The translations under genes and the position numbers were made by a program. The notes beneath the pieces were generated by a model. That model was not told the origin of the DNA, searched no databases, and saw nothing but the letters and a program-made list of their open reading frames with translations. A stretch of DNA of 64,000 nt from Knoxdaviesia capensis (lineage: Eukaryota; Ascomycota; Sordariomycetes; Microascales; Gondwanamycetaceae): contig LNGK01000007.1 in assembly GCA_001510575.1 (NCBI GenBank), positions 924,151-988,150 on the forward strand, in the 5' to 3' direction. Positions 12,001 through 23,572 of the stretch are shown here, piece by piece; the first letter of the stretch is position 1; each line of letters opens with the position of its first letter.

Positions 12001-15000
12001 GTAAGTAAGTCAACCTCTCCCAAGGCCCTTACCTACACCTGAAGCTTGATCTTCGGCCTGCAGCAGTTGACATGTTGGGCAGACTGGCTGGTCTGTGTAC
12101 GAACAAACTGAGATACTCACTGTTCTATAGACTCATAGTGCCAGGAGAACCCCGGTCTCACGCACTGACGGTGGTTTTTCGTTGCTTTTTCACAGAACCC
12201 AGATCATCGTTAGGGATGCCGCGCCGTTGAGTTCTTCTCCACCGCTCGGGCATTCGGGCCTGTTTGAGGGAGCATGGAATAGCTGGCCGGCCGCCAGGGT
12301 CCGGCCCCATTTACGAAAAAGCAGCAATAAAAGAAAATAGAAAGGGCAAGGGTTCGGGTTCGGTAAGGACACAGAGAGATACCGAGGCCACTGTGACCAC
12401 TATGTTGAGGTTGGTGATGATGTCTGGAGAAAAGGAAGATAAAAAAAAGAAAAGAAAAACAGAGGTCGAAAGGTTTGCATTCCGGGGGTCCTGGAGAAGA
12501 TCTGCTGCATTGGTCGTAGATGTATGGAACCGGGTCGAGGGTGTCGCGGGTTGACTTTTCATTTTGGCTGGCACAATTCCAAACGGAGCTTTTTGGTCAG
12601 GTCGCGCTCGAACTGCGTGCCCCTTGATTCTTAGCTTTAGGTGCTGCAGATAGACGGCCAGGTACCGGCGGTTATCGTGTGTTACATTGGTGGGATCTGT
12701 GCATGTGAGTTCTGTTGCACAAGAAGCAAGGAAGGGGCATGAAGCTTGAACAGCGGGGGATTAGCTGAGATTGATTGAGATTGAGCCCTCGATCAGGTGG
12801 GCAATATTAGTCAGTAAGTGACTGAGGGAAGGAGCAGACGGAATACACCACACCGTTCCTGCTTCATCGAGAGGTCGATGCCGGTGGCGGTTGCTTCCAC
12901 TTGAGGTGTGAGCTGGTCAGCTGCCCACCACACCTGCCGTCGCATTTCGCTGATGGTGCACGGCTCCTTCCTTGAAGATTCCTGTTCATGTTGGGGGGCA
13001 AGATCTATCGGCCGCAGCTTCCCTGTTCCCCTCAACCACGGGGCCTGGACTGTAAGTCAACAACGGATGCCGTTGAAGGGAACTTGGCACTTTTCGTGCG
13101 ACCACCTACCCGGCCAGCCACGGCCGGCAGAGCCAGCCAGCGCTAGGTCCGAATAAGTACAGGACACCACCGTGCCCCATTACTTTCCAGCACTTCAAGC
13201 CTCCCAGTTCCCACCCTCCGAGCCTTCCGGTGAGGAAAAAGAGACAAAAAAAGTAATAAAAATCCGCCGAAGGAATCCCTGATCGAGATCGAGTAGCTCA
13301 ACACGACTTGAAAGATCTTAAGGCCGAAAAAAAAAACAGAAGAAAAAAATTTGCCCGGTCCCGGGTTCCTTCCCCGAACCAACCCAATGCAGCAAAATCG
13401 GCAGTAACTCCCGACACCATGACAACAACAGCCGTGGTTGGCTCTGCACCACTCGACTTGAAGGAGCCCAGAACGTTGGAGACTCGTGCCTGCCCTAGAC
13501 AACGGCTATTGCTTACAGCACAGCCCATTCAAGCGCGCCTTCCCCATATTGTCAGTCCGTCAGCATTGTCAAACGGGCTTGAACTTCTTGTCTCTTATGC
13601 AGACTGCATAATCCAAACCTCGACACAGCATAATTTTCCGCCATCACTATGCTATTTTCCTTCTCCAACAACCTTCATTTGTTGTACGTTCAAAAAGCAA
13701 CCGACGAGATGTATTTGTCATTCTGCCCCTCCCGGCTCATTCGCCTATGTCTCAGCTATTTCTATCTGTGCATATGCTGACCACGAAGCTTCGCTATGCG
13801 GGCTGGCTGTGATCCGTGATCTCATGCAAGACGACACACAGACATCAAATCGATCCAGCCGCCTCTTTTGGTGATGTGCAGAGATTTGCCAAGTTGGACC
13901 GACCCCGTCCGCCCATCCCTGGCCCCCAAAACCACACCCTTCCTCGAAGCCTGTCAACCAGACAGAGGAAACACCACCGGCCGGTGGTCTCCGCACTTCG
14001 ACACACACACACACGAATAGTGTTCTCTTACCAGTTGCACCTCGCCAACTAACGCATAGACCCATGGCGGAAATTTAAAAGCCGAGCACACCATTGTTTC
14101 GTTAACTGTGGGGGCAGATGGTTGCAAAGAGAAAAAAACAAGAGTTGGGGCGTCCGGGGGAGCCTTTCCTGCTGCTTTTGGCTTGCTTCCGCCTTGACAT
14201 GTTTGGCTTGGGTTTGCAAAGTGCTTTCCCCCCGGCTATCTTTGGGCACGACCTCTCGATGTCTGCATCTCCTACCTCGATTTCGCACCAACAGATATCC
14301 ACCTTTGATCGGCATCGTTCACGCCAGTTTGGCCGGCCAGGTCATGGTTCAACTTGGCAGTCGTATCGTATCCACGGCTGGTGCACTGCCCGGTGAGTTC
14401 ACAGCTACAGCTACGACGAGGAGTCTACAGTACACTACGACTGCGTCCGTGGCCTGCGTGACAAAGGCAAGGCTGCTGCAAACAGCTTCTTATCTCTGGT
14501 TCCATAAGGTTCCAGGTCCAACTGGATTCGTGACCGTGCCACGTTTGGTGCGCTCTTGTTCTCGCTTGTTCTGCCGAAACACCCCGGCCCAGAGGACACG
14601 CCGAGAAGCTACAGATGTGGGCCATCCAACGGAGTGAACAGGCAACCCGGCCAGTACACACACACTGCTCGATGGTCAGTGATGCATATTTTCACTGACC
14701 TGAGACTGCTGTTCTGTTTTGACTTTATGCTGTCAAAAGCCACAGAGCCTGTTGGATGTAGCCATGCCGGAAGTGCAGATATGCATCCCTTGGTGGTGAT
14801 CATGGCTCCAGCCCTTGGCTTTGGCTTGTCTACGAGGATTGGAGCACAAGAGAGATCCATACCGCCAGCCAGTCTACACTACCATGGCGTGTGGGTGGGC
14901 ACAGCCCAACCAAGAACAATGCACAGTGAAGTGATTTAGGCAAGTGGAGTGCATTCCATTCATCATTCGTGGACACAACGCCGCCCGTTTCTGACGGGTG

Positions 15001-17997
15001 GTCGTCTATTCACTGACACGGTCTAACGATATGGATAAAAAGAGAGAGAGAGTGTGTGTGTGGCTGTCTGCCTTGTGTCAACTGTCAAGAAAGCTGGCTG
15101 GCTGAGCAGGCCTGGCCCCGCTGTGGCAACCTACCTACCATGGGAGAGGTGTTGGAGATCTGCGATAGGCAGGCAGCATGGAGGAATCGAGGAGGGGGGT
15201 GGAAGGGATTTGTGGTCTTCCAGAAGGCGCACGGCCAGCAGCCGGTGGAAATCTGGATATAGAGAAGCATGGACTTGGGCCCTGCCATCTTGGTTTTGCA
15301 ATTTTCATCTTTTTGAAGATTGCAACTTTCCACGTCAGATCTCAGAAACGCACAAAAACAAAACGAATGGGACGGGGGTGTTGGAGCAGGGGACGCAGAT
15401 GGAGGCTTGTGGAAGGCCCAATATGGAAAGAGTTTCGCCAAACGCAGGGAAAACGAGGAGGAAAACCGCACAAGGGTCGTGAGAGTTACGGCCAACATCC
15501 GGTTTCTCTCGCCTGAAATACGTGCATTACTTTGTTGCTGGTTTAAGGTGGGTGGGGATGGAGGGACGAAACGCGGCTTTTTTTCTTTTTTCTTTCTTTA
15601 TACTTGGGCGAGCTGTCATCCTCGTCTCCTTTGAACGTGGTGTTTCGGCAGTGGACGGTGGGAAGTGGCGAAAGGGTGTGTGTTGTGCTGTGTTGCGTTG
15701 TGTTGTGTGGCTGCGGCGTTCTGACATGGTCGAGTCCTGAGAGTGCAGGTATTGCAATTGTTGTTTCGAGGCGGGCGGGCGTGGGTGGGTGGGCATGTGT
15801 ACGGGTAAGCGGCGATGGAAGGCCAAGATGGAATTCTCGGAGATACACCGAGAGCGAGACACGTCCGTGGAGCATGGCCTGTTGGACAAAGCGGAGTCCA
15901 AGAGAAGAAAGAAAAAATTGAAAAATGATCGAGTGTGCACAGCCCTGTTCGATGTGGTGGACCCTTTCTGCATGGACCGGTACATCATAGTTCCGGGGGG
16001 GAGGAAAAAAGAAACAGAAAAAAAAGAAGGACGCGGGGGCCCATGCCGTGATTCTCTGAGCTTCGTTCTATTATCATTGCTGCATGCTATACCAGCAGTC
16101 TGCGCTGGCCGAAAAACAGCGTGTTCTGGCCGGGTCTGATGGGAAACGGGGAACCACTACACGAACACCACGTTGTCTGCGGCATTTTTTTTTTTGTAAG
16201 TTGTTCGTGATAACAGGGGGCGATAAGAGGGGGGGGGGGGGGGGGGGNNNNNNNGGGGGGGCAACAACGGGCCCTGGAGGTGAGGGCAGGATGACGTCGG
16301 CGGACGGGCGATTGTGCAATGACCGATGTGCTGTCAAAAGCGGCGCGGGCGATTCTCGGGAGTTTGCGCGTCTTGCGACGGGGAATTTTCTACATTATCT
16401 GGTATCGGGCGAAACCGGCGAAATTCCATATTCTGCGTGTGCCAAAAAGAAAAAAAGGGGGGAGGGGATTACGAGAATGCGCAGGATGTGGTTGCGGAGC
16501 GGGGGTGCTGGCTGCAGACGGGGGAACCTCTTGCGGGAGTGTGTGAGATTGCAAGGCCCGGGCGAAGATCGCGGGCCGACGGGCTGTGTGGAGGGCCGAA
16601 GGGCGCGGAGGAAGGCCCGCGAGGAAGGGGGGGCGGCCGTTCGTCCGGAGAGGGGGGCGGAAGGAGTCGGGCAGGAGGTTCGGGGTGGTGTGGGGCCTGG
16701 GGTCCGGGCTCTGACTTTTTTTGGGGGGGTTTTTTTGAAGGGGGGGTTTTTTATGGGGTGAAGGCACGACGACGTGGAGGTCATGGAGTCATAGACTCGT
16801 GTGTGATGTGGCCGCGCCATACAGTGTGCTCGCACACCTACTAACTACTACACGTATGTACTGTACAGTAGAGATAGAGAGTGCGTGAGAGGGAGAGAGG
16901 GGAGAAAAAGGAGAAGCAGACGGAAAAGGGGGCGGCGGCGCATCACACCGGCACTTGCAGTCTCCACATTGTCCACACGTGTTATTCGTTGAGACGGCGA
17001 GCCAAACAGGACGGTGCTGGCACACTGTATATGTCTGTCTATATGCACACACGTGACTTGCGGGCATCCAGACATACTTGCTCGTCCACGACACACATAC
17101 GCAAGGAGACACGTGCACACGAGAATACTGGAGGGGGGTGGGGTTGCTCGCCGACCCTCCCCCACCCGGCGTCCGGGAGGGTTGTGTGACCCGGGGTCAC
17201 GACGGGCTCACCGAGTCCAGACACGCAGCAGAACGTCTCTCTGGGCAAGCAATGCCGTGGGCAAGCAAGTTAAGTGTGTGTGTGTGTAGCATCAAGTGCG
17301 GAAGTTACAGAGAAGAAAAGGCCGCCAAAAAGCCCTTGGTTGACGGCGATAGGAGCCTTTTCTGGACGCGTCAAGAACGCTTCGAAAACACCGCCTGCGT
17401 GCTGCGAGTTGTACAGTGCATGTGCATGTGCATGTGCTTGTGCCTGCACGCATGTAACTCCGGCGCTGTGAGTTCGGCGACAACAAACGGAGACGGACAA
17501 ACCGGGGGATGCAAAAGGTTCCAACCCGATTATTCGAAATTAGATGGGACGGGGGCTTCCTATCTGAGTTACATACATGTTGTCGCGTATCCATCACACA
17601 TCGCATCCATCGCCGCCTCCGCTCATCTGTCTCTCTCTCTCCGCTGCTTCCTGCATCAATCAAACCACTTTTTCTTCCAGAGCGGACCTAACTGCGTCCG
17701 TCCGCGGAAGAAAATGCCCATGCAGGCTAATGGACTGCCATTCTTCCTTTTTTTATGTGATTTCTTTTTCGGTGAAGGATTGTTTTTTTTCCTTCTTTTT
17801 CCCCGGGGTTATGAAGGGGCGTTTTGGAAAAGAACTGGCAGTTGTGTGCGGGTTTTTGGGTATCCGGCCGGTGGACCGAGTGAAAACGGAGCGACAAAAG
17901 GAAAAGAGTAAATAGTGTTCATCGCGGTTTCCATAAGCAAGACGACACGACAAAGAAAAGGAGAACAAAACGTGACATATCCAAGTGTGCGGGTAAT
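9001..17997. other. Gene-free, repeat-rich DNA (right part)
   Basis: No convincing gene is visible on either strand. Repeats are somewhat sparser than in 1-9000 between about 9,300 and 15,000. Visible items are a C14 homopolymer next to A and T runs (11881-11937), a GT/TTG-rich tract around 15675-15715, a poly-G run with an assembly gap (16229-16261), and scattered GT, CT and GA runs. Frames such as 13308-13874 do not resemble a known family. The stretch ends at the 3' end of the malate synthase gene, so its last few hundred bases may include that gene's 3' UTR. Confidence 0.65.
16229..16261. repeat. Poly-G run with assembly gap
   Basis: Nineteen G (16229-16247), seven N (16248-16254) and seven more G (16255-16261). 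The N bases mark unresolved sequence inside a homopolymer. The tract could form a G-quadruplex; its true length is unknown. Confidence 0.9.
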
Positions 17998-18707
17998 TTA
18001 CAGCTTCGAGGCCGGCGAGGCGCTGCCGACGGAGGTGATCTCGTCGTAGAGAAGGCTGTAGAGAGGTAACAGCACCGAGTTAGCAATCTAAGTGTTTCCA
18101 GCGTTCATAATGACTGCCATGCACAGTTGGGGGGGGGCAACGGGCAACGGGAAACACTCACGTCGTCAGGAAATCAGCGTAGTCCTCGCCAGTGACCTGG
18201 CCGCCAAAGTACTTCGTGGCGAGCGCAAACTTGTTGCCGGCGGGCGCCTTGGCCGCGAGCTGGTCGGCGCTCTCCTTGAGCAGGCGCAGCACGTAGGTCT
18301 TGTCGACCTTGTGGCCCTCGGCGGTGGTGATGCCGTGGCGCACCCACTGCCACAGCTGCGAGCGCGACACCTCGGCGGTGGCGGCGTCCTCCATCAGGTA
18401 GTTGATCGGCACGCAGCCGACGCCGCGCACCCACGCCTCCATGTAGCCCAGGCCGATGGTCAGGTTCTTGCGGATGCCGTCCTCGGTCACCGCGCCCGGC
18501 ACGTTCATGTTCAAAAGGTCGTTGGCCGTCACCTGCACGTCCTCGCGGCGGATGAACAGCTGGTTGGGCGTCGGCATGTACTTGTTGAACACCTCCGAGG
18601 CGATGCTGGCCAGGGCGGGGTGAGCGACCCAGGTACTGCAGTACGCGAGGTGCGGTTAGCTCATGTTTTTCGGTGCCCGAAAGCCGGTGGAGACAAAAGA
18701 AAGGCAA

Positions 18708-18739
<32 letters not shown>

Positions 18740-19404
18740 ACTTACCCGTCGTGACCAGCACGCACCTCGCGGAGCTTATCGGCACGCACACCGTCCATGG
18801 CGCGGTCGTTGGCCTCCTTGTCGCCCTTGATGGGGATCTGGGCGGCCATACCACCCATGGCGTGCACACCACGCTTGTGGCAGGTCTGGATCAGCAGCTT
18901 GACCTGGAGAGAGAGAGAGAGAACAAAACACAATGGTTAGTTGGTTGAGACATCATATGAGTATGTGAGGTGTACGGATAAGAAACCGGCTCGGCTTACA
19001 TAGGCATCCATAAAGGGAGAGGTCATGGTCACCTGACCACGGTCGGGCAGCACAAACGACGGCAGCTGGCGGAACTTCTTGATGGTGCTGAAGATGTAGT
19101 CCCAGCGACCGCAGTTCAGGCCCGACGAGTGGTCGCGCAGCTCGTAGATGATCTCCTCCATCTCAAAGGCGGCCAGGATGGTCTCGATCAGCACGGTGCC
19201 GCGGATGGTGCCGCGCGGCACGCCGACGTAGTCCTGGGCGAGGTTGAAGGCGTCGTTCCACAGGCGGGCCTCGAGGTGCGACTCCATCTTGGGCAGGTAG
19301 AAGTAGGGGCCGAAGCCGCGGGCGAGCGACTCCTTGGCGTTGTGGAAGAAGTACAGGCCAAAGTCGAACAGGGCGGCGGACATGGGCTCGCCGTCGACGG
19401 TGAC

Positions 19405-19440
<36 letters not shown>

Positions 19441-19938
19441 GATCAGGGTCGGCAGGGTGCGGTCGGAGCGCAGCTTGTAGTCCTTGGCGCCGATCTTGAA
19501 GTCGACCTGGCGGCGCACGGCGTCGTACAGGTTGGCCTGGCCGCTGACCATGTTCTCCCAGGTCGGCGCGGACGAGTCCTCGAAGTCGGCCATGTAGGTC
19601 CACACCTCGGAGTTGAGGGCGTTGACGACCATCTTGCGGTCGGTGGGGCCGGTGATTTCAACGCGGCGGTCGACCAGGCCGGGCGCGGGCGGGGCGCCCT
19701 TCCACGCGGCGTTCTCGCGGATGTGGCGGGTCTCGGGCAGGAAGTCCGGCAGCACGCCGCGGTCCAGCTCGGCCTGGCGCAGGCGGCGGCGTTCCAGCAG
19801 CGACTTGCGCGTGGGGTTGAACGAGCGCTGCAGCAGGGCCAGGAAGGCGAGGGCTTCGGGGGTCAGGATCTTGCGGTGCTGGTCCTGCACGGGCCCGAGC
19901 ACGTTGACGCCCTGGAGGATCGAGTCGATGGAGGCCAT
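17998..19938 (-). CDS. acuE: Malate synthase, glyoxylate cycle, peroxisomal (PTS1 SKL)
   Basis: Condenses acetyl-CoA with glyoxylate to malate in the glyoxylate cycle, needed for growth on acetate and fatty acids. Four exons on the minus strand: 19938-19000, 18903-18746, 18635-18162 and 18055-17998; introns of 96, 110 and 106 nt. The product is 542 aa, close to the usual fungal length of about 540. The start MASIDSILQGV is the conserved fungal N-terminus; the frame runs further upstream but without a better start. The family signature RDHSSGLNCGRWDY lies at residues 268-281. The last exon encodes the C-terminus ...SPASKL, a canonical peroxisomal targeting signal. The first two introns carry GA/CT repeats and the third a G10 run. 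In Aspergillus this gene is acetate-induced through FacB and carbon-repressed; no site was verified here. Confidence 0.97.
18711..18740. repeat. (GA)n microsatellite in a malate synthase intron
   Basis: A GA run of about 28 nt lies in the second intron, just inside the 5' splice site on the minus strand, where it reads as CT. A shorter GA run (18907-18921) abuts the acceptor of the first intron and acts as its polypyrimidine tract. Confidence 0.85.
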
Positions 19939-22900
19939 TGTGAGGGAGTGGAAAAGAAGACACGGGGGGAGATTAGTGAGGGTTGTGAGAGGTGATACCC
20001 AGACAGAGGTGGGATGAGAGATAAGCCTGATAAGGATGACGTCGACTACACGATACAAGAGGGGGAGAAGGATGAGGGGAGATGAGATGAAGAGAGATGG
20101 AACGATGATATGATGCGAGGGAAGAAGAGGAAAATAAAAAGAAGGGAGAAAATCAGAAGAGAGAAGATAAAAGAAGAGAAGAGTTCAGAAGATGTCAGTC
20201 AGATGGTTTCCCGACGGTCTTTTAGGCCAGGCCAGGCCAGCCGAGCTGGAGTAATTATTTTATATTATATTTTATTTTTTAGGGCGGCCATCGGTAAGGT
20301 TGGTAGCACCTGCTTCCGTTAGGCATGTGTTTGTACCTCCATGGCTTCATGCAGCAGCTTTCGAGGTATCTCTCGGCCTGCATGGTCGCATTTCCGGGGC
20401 ACCGCAAGCCGGGGGAAAAGTGAGTACGGGTGACTTTGGTTTTACATACAAAGAGAGGAAGAGTCACGGGGCCATGTGATTCCATTGGGGAATGTTCATG
20501 ATTTCCTCGACGGCAGCTCTGCAAGCCATGCATGGGCTTTGGGTGGTGGCTATCACCAAGAATGTGAATGTCTTACCGACGCTTTCGGGTCGGGCCAACG
20601 GTTGTTGTTATGCAATTATGCGTTCCCGGCTGGGTGGCGCTGAAGGGTACTTATATGCATGTATCGGGGGTTTGGATGTGGGGAGAGAGCTCCTTCCTGG
20701 ACGACAAACAACAGCTACCTGCCGACAATTGGCGTCTTGGGAGCTTTGATACCACCGGAAAGTGTGACGGTCGGTCGCTCCTTTCTGATTGAGATGCTCT
20801 GAAACGATGTTTGTTGTCCGGCGTCGGAGCTTCACAGTCAGCAACGACGGCGATGGGCATATAAATAACACTGCCTTGCCCAATTGTTGGAGAAGTCTTG
20901 AAGAAAATTTTCATCTCTTCTCACAACAGTCTCGATTGCCTATCCCTGGCTGAATGGTGTTAGGGCGGGAGTCCAGCTGCTGTCGTGCATTATCTTATCC
21001 TCCCCTGAGAAAATTTGGTGCTGTTCGGCTGCGGCCACCGTGAGAGCCGGGGACATCCGACCACCACAGTTCGTCGGGGCCGAGCGTGGAGGGTGCTTTA
21101 CAGCCAGCCAGAGAACGGCGTGTTATCGGGTGCACCCCCCGAAATCGGCGGCGTGCATATGACGAGATCTGCTCCGGTTGGTGATCACTACAACCAGCCC
21201 CGAACACAGCCTTTTCCTTTCTTTCCTTCTGTTTTTTTCTTTCGCAGGTGTTTCAATTGTTCTCGGCAATTGGATGTTGTCGATGCAATTAACCCTCACC
21301 CAAAACAGAGAGCAAACGAGGAGGGGTCGTTGCGCCCCTGTTGTTGCATGCATGCGGGGCACAGTGGCTGTCCCAGGACTTATGGACCCCCGATAAGTGC
21401 ATTTCTCCGTCGTCATCGAAGCCAAATTCCCGGGCTGGGTGGCCAATCAACTCCAGCGTTCACATGCTGATAACTCTCTCTCTCTCTCTCGTTCACAGAT
21501 TCCCGTCTCCCCCTCACTCTCCCCAGAGCTCAAGCTTTAAGCCGCGATTCTCCTGGTGGTCTGTGGCTCCGCTGGATTCTCGGCTTTGGCCCAGTTTATG
21601 TGTCTGAGGGAGCACACTCACATACCCGCGGCGAATTTAGGTGAGAAGAACAAAAAAAAGCACGCGCCTTTTCCCCGGTCTAGCCGCCACGACCGAGCCG
21701 AGATCTTATATACTGTACTCTGTCCATATTCGGCCGTGCTCTGGTTGGCTGCGGCCTGGTGTGGTGTGTGTCTGACGAACGACATGTGCTTTCTGGATAT
21801 CGCTCGTGAAGACGTGTGCATAGCTTCGGCATTGTCAGATGTCAGCTTCTGGGGGCTGCCTTTTTTTTTTTTTGGAGACACTCACTGTCTGGGGTTTTGG
21901 CGGGGGAACTGGTCAAAGACCTCCGAATTGGGAATGCTCGTACAGTTAGTTCCCTTGGACGGTCATTTGCTTGTGGTCACTGACAAAGTGGTGATGTCGA
22001 CCTGCGATCTCTTACACGTCACGCCAGGCCGTTTGCTAGAGTTTTCGTGCTATACGCCTCTATCTCTCCTTCTCTCTCCGCTCCTCCACAAAAGCGATAA
22101 CAGAAGAAGCAGAAGGTCCATCGGGATTAACACGAAAAAAAAGAGACCCCAAAGCCTGTCTCTTCCCCTTCCCCGAACTCGTGAGACCCCGTCTATCCGG
22201 TCGCGCGAATCCCATCTTGACTTTACTCAAGAGGCAAAAGATAAAAATAAAAATACAAAATAAATAAAAGGGAACAGAGCTAAATCGCCCCTCTGCCCCC
22301 TCCCCCCCTCATTCATTCCGTGACATTTCTTAGGATACATCCACCCCGAACTAAGCTCGAGAAAGAGTCTAGACTGTGTATATAAATACAACAGGAGAGA
22401 GAGAGAGTTTAGGTTGGTGGGTTGTGAATGACTCTTTTTTTGGCTGCTGAAATCTCTCCGTGTTTGTCCGAGATGCCGAGGCGCCGCGACCGCGCTGCTG
22501 ACTGGCTGGATTGCCGGGTTCCAGCAGCAGCAGCACCCGTCCAAGCCAAACTAACCCGGGCCCCCCTTCTTTACAAAAGGGTGGGTGAAGAAGTCCGTTG
22601 TATATGTAGATACCAGGCGGGGGGAGTGGGGATGTGTTGAGAATCACACGGAGAACAGACATCTGGAACACAGGCACAAGCTCACTCACACCCCCCCTCT
22701 CCGGTTCTTTCCGGCTGTCCGGACGTGCTCTGCGACCATAGCCGGAGGCTTCGGCGAAAGGCACTGGCAGCGATGGTTTACAACGGACAACGCGGTCAAA
22801 GGTGGCCTGTGCTGGGTCAATTGCCTCACACGCGTCGACTGGAGTGACATCTTCAGGGCTGGACTATTCAGGATCTGGAGAGGACAGTCGATGCACGCAC

Positions 22901-23572
22901 GCACGGTGATGCTGGGGACATGTCTAGAAGTAGGCTCCGACAGCCCACGATCGATCTGGCCGGCGTCCTGTGTATGGTGGCGGGCCTGCCACATGTCAAA
23001 AAAGGTCGCCCATCAATCGGCCCCCAGACTTTGTCTCCGCGTATCCCACGCATTCACGCCACACACCACACACCGCATCACCAACCTTCCAAAGGCAACT
23101 GGAAGAACCAAAAGAAAATTGATATTTACTACTGTTCGTTAACCTCCGGGCGGACGAAAAGAAAGAAAAAGACCTCCCGCGAGACAATGGAAACAACCCT
23201 AAAGAAACCCTGCCGAAAAGTTGTGGTCCCGGGGACCAAGTCAATGGCAGCAGTAGTAGTCCGATGTCTCACCGGGAAATCAAACCCTCCCAACACCCAA
23301 ATACCAATCCACTTCTACCGTATCCCCTTCCTCTTCCTCCGAGGTTGTCATGTACTACCGGCGATGAAGCAAGCAGCACGGGACATCCCCGGAGACGAGG
23401 AGGGGAAGATAACCCCCAGTCCGGACCTGTAACTCCACGAGAAAAAGAAAAAAAAAGAAAAGAAGAAGGAGAGTAACGGCACGCATACGCATGAATAATA
23501 AGAAGAACAAAACCCCCCCCCTCCCCGAAAACGAGAGAGAGGGAGACACTCCGGCCATGTGTCGACGTGTCT
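19939..23572. other. 3.6-kb non-coding region upstream of malate synthase
   Basis: No supportable gene. It contains the malate synthase promoter and 5' leader (19939 onward, purine-rich to about 20200) and the 3' side of the kinase gene. Three GGCCA units lie near 20225-20240, and CT tracts near 21473-21490. The plus-strand frame at 21556-22263 shows no recognisable domain and is not called. Confidence 0.65.

Noticed and set aside
21556..22263. 235-codon plus-strand open frame in the malate synthase upstream region
   Set aside because: No recognisable motif, the end is a Lys/Asn run from an A-rich tract, and no exon partner was found.
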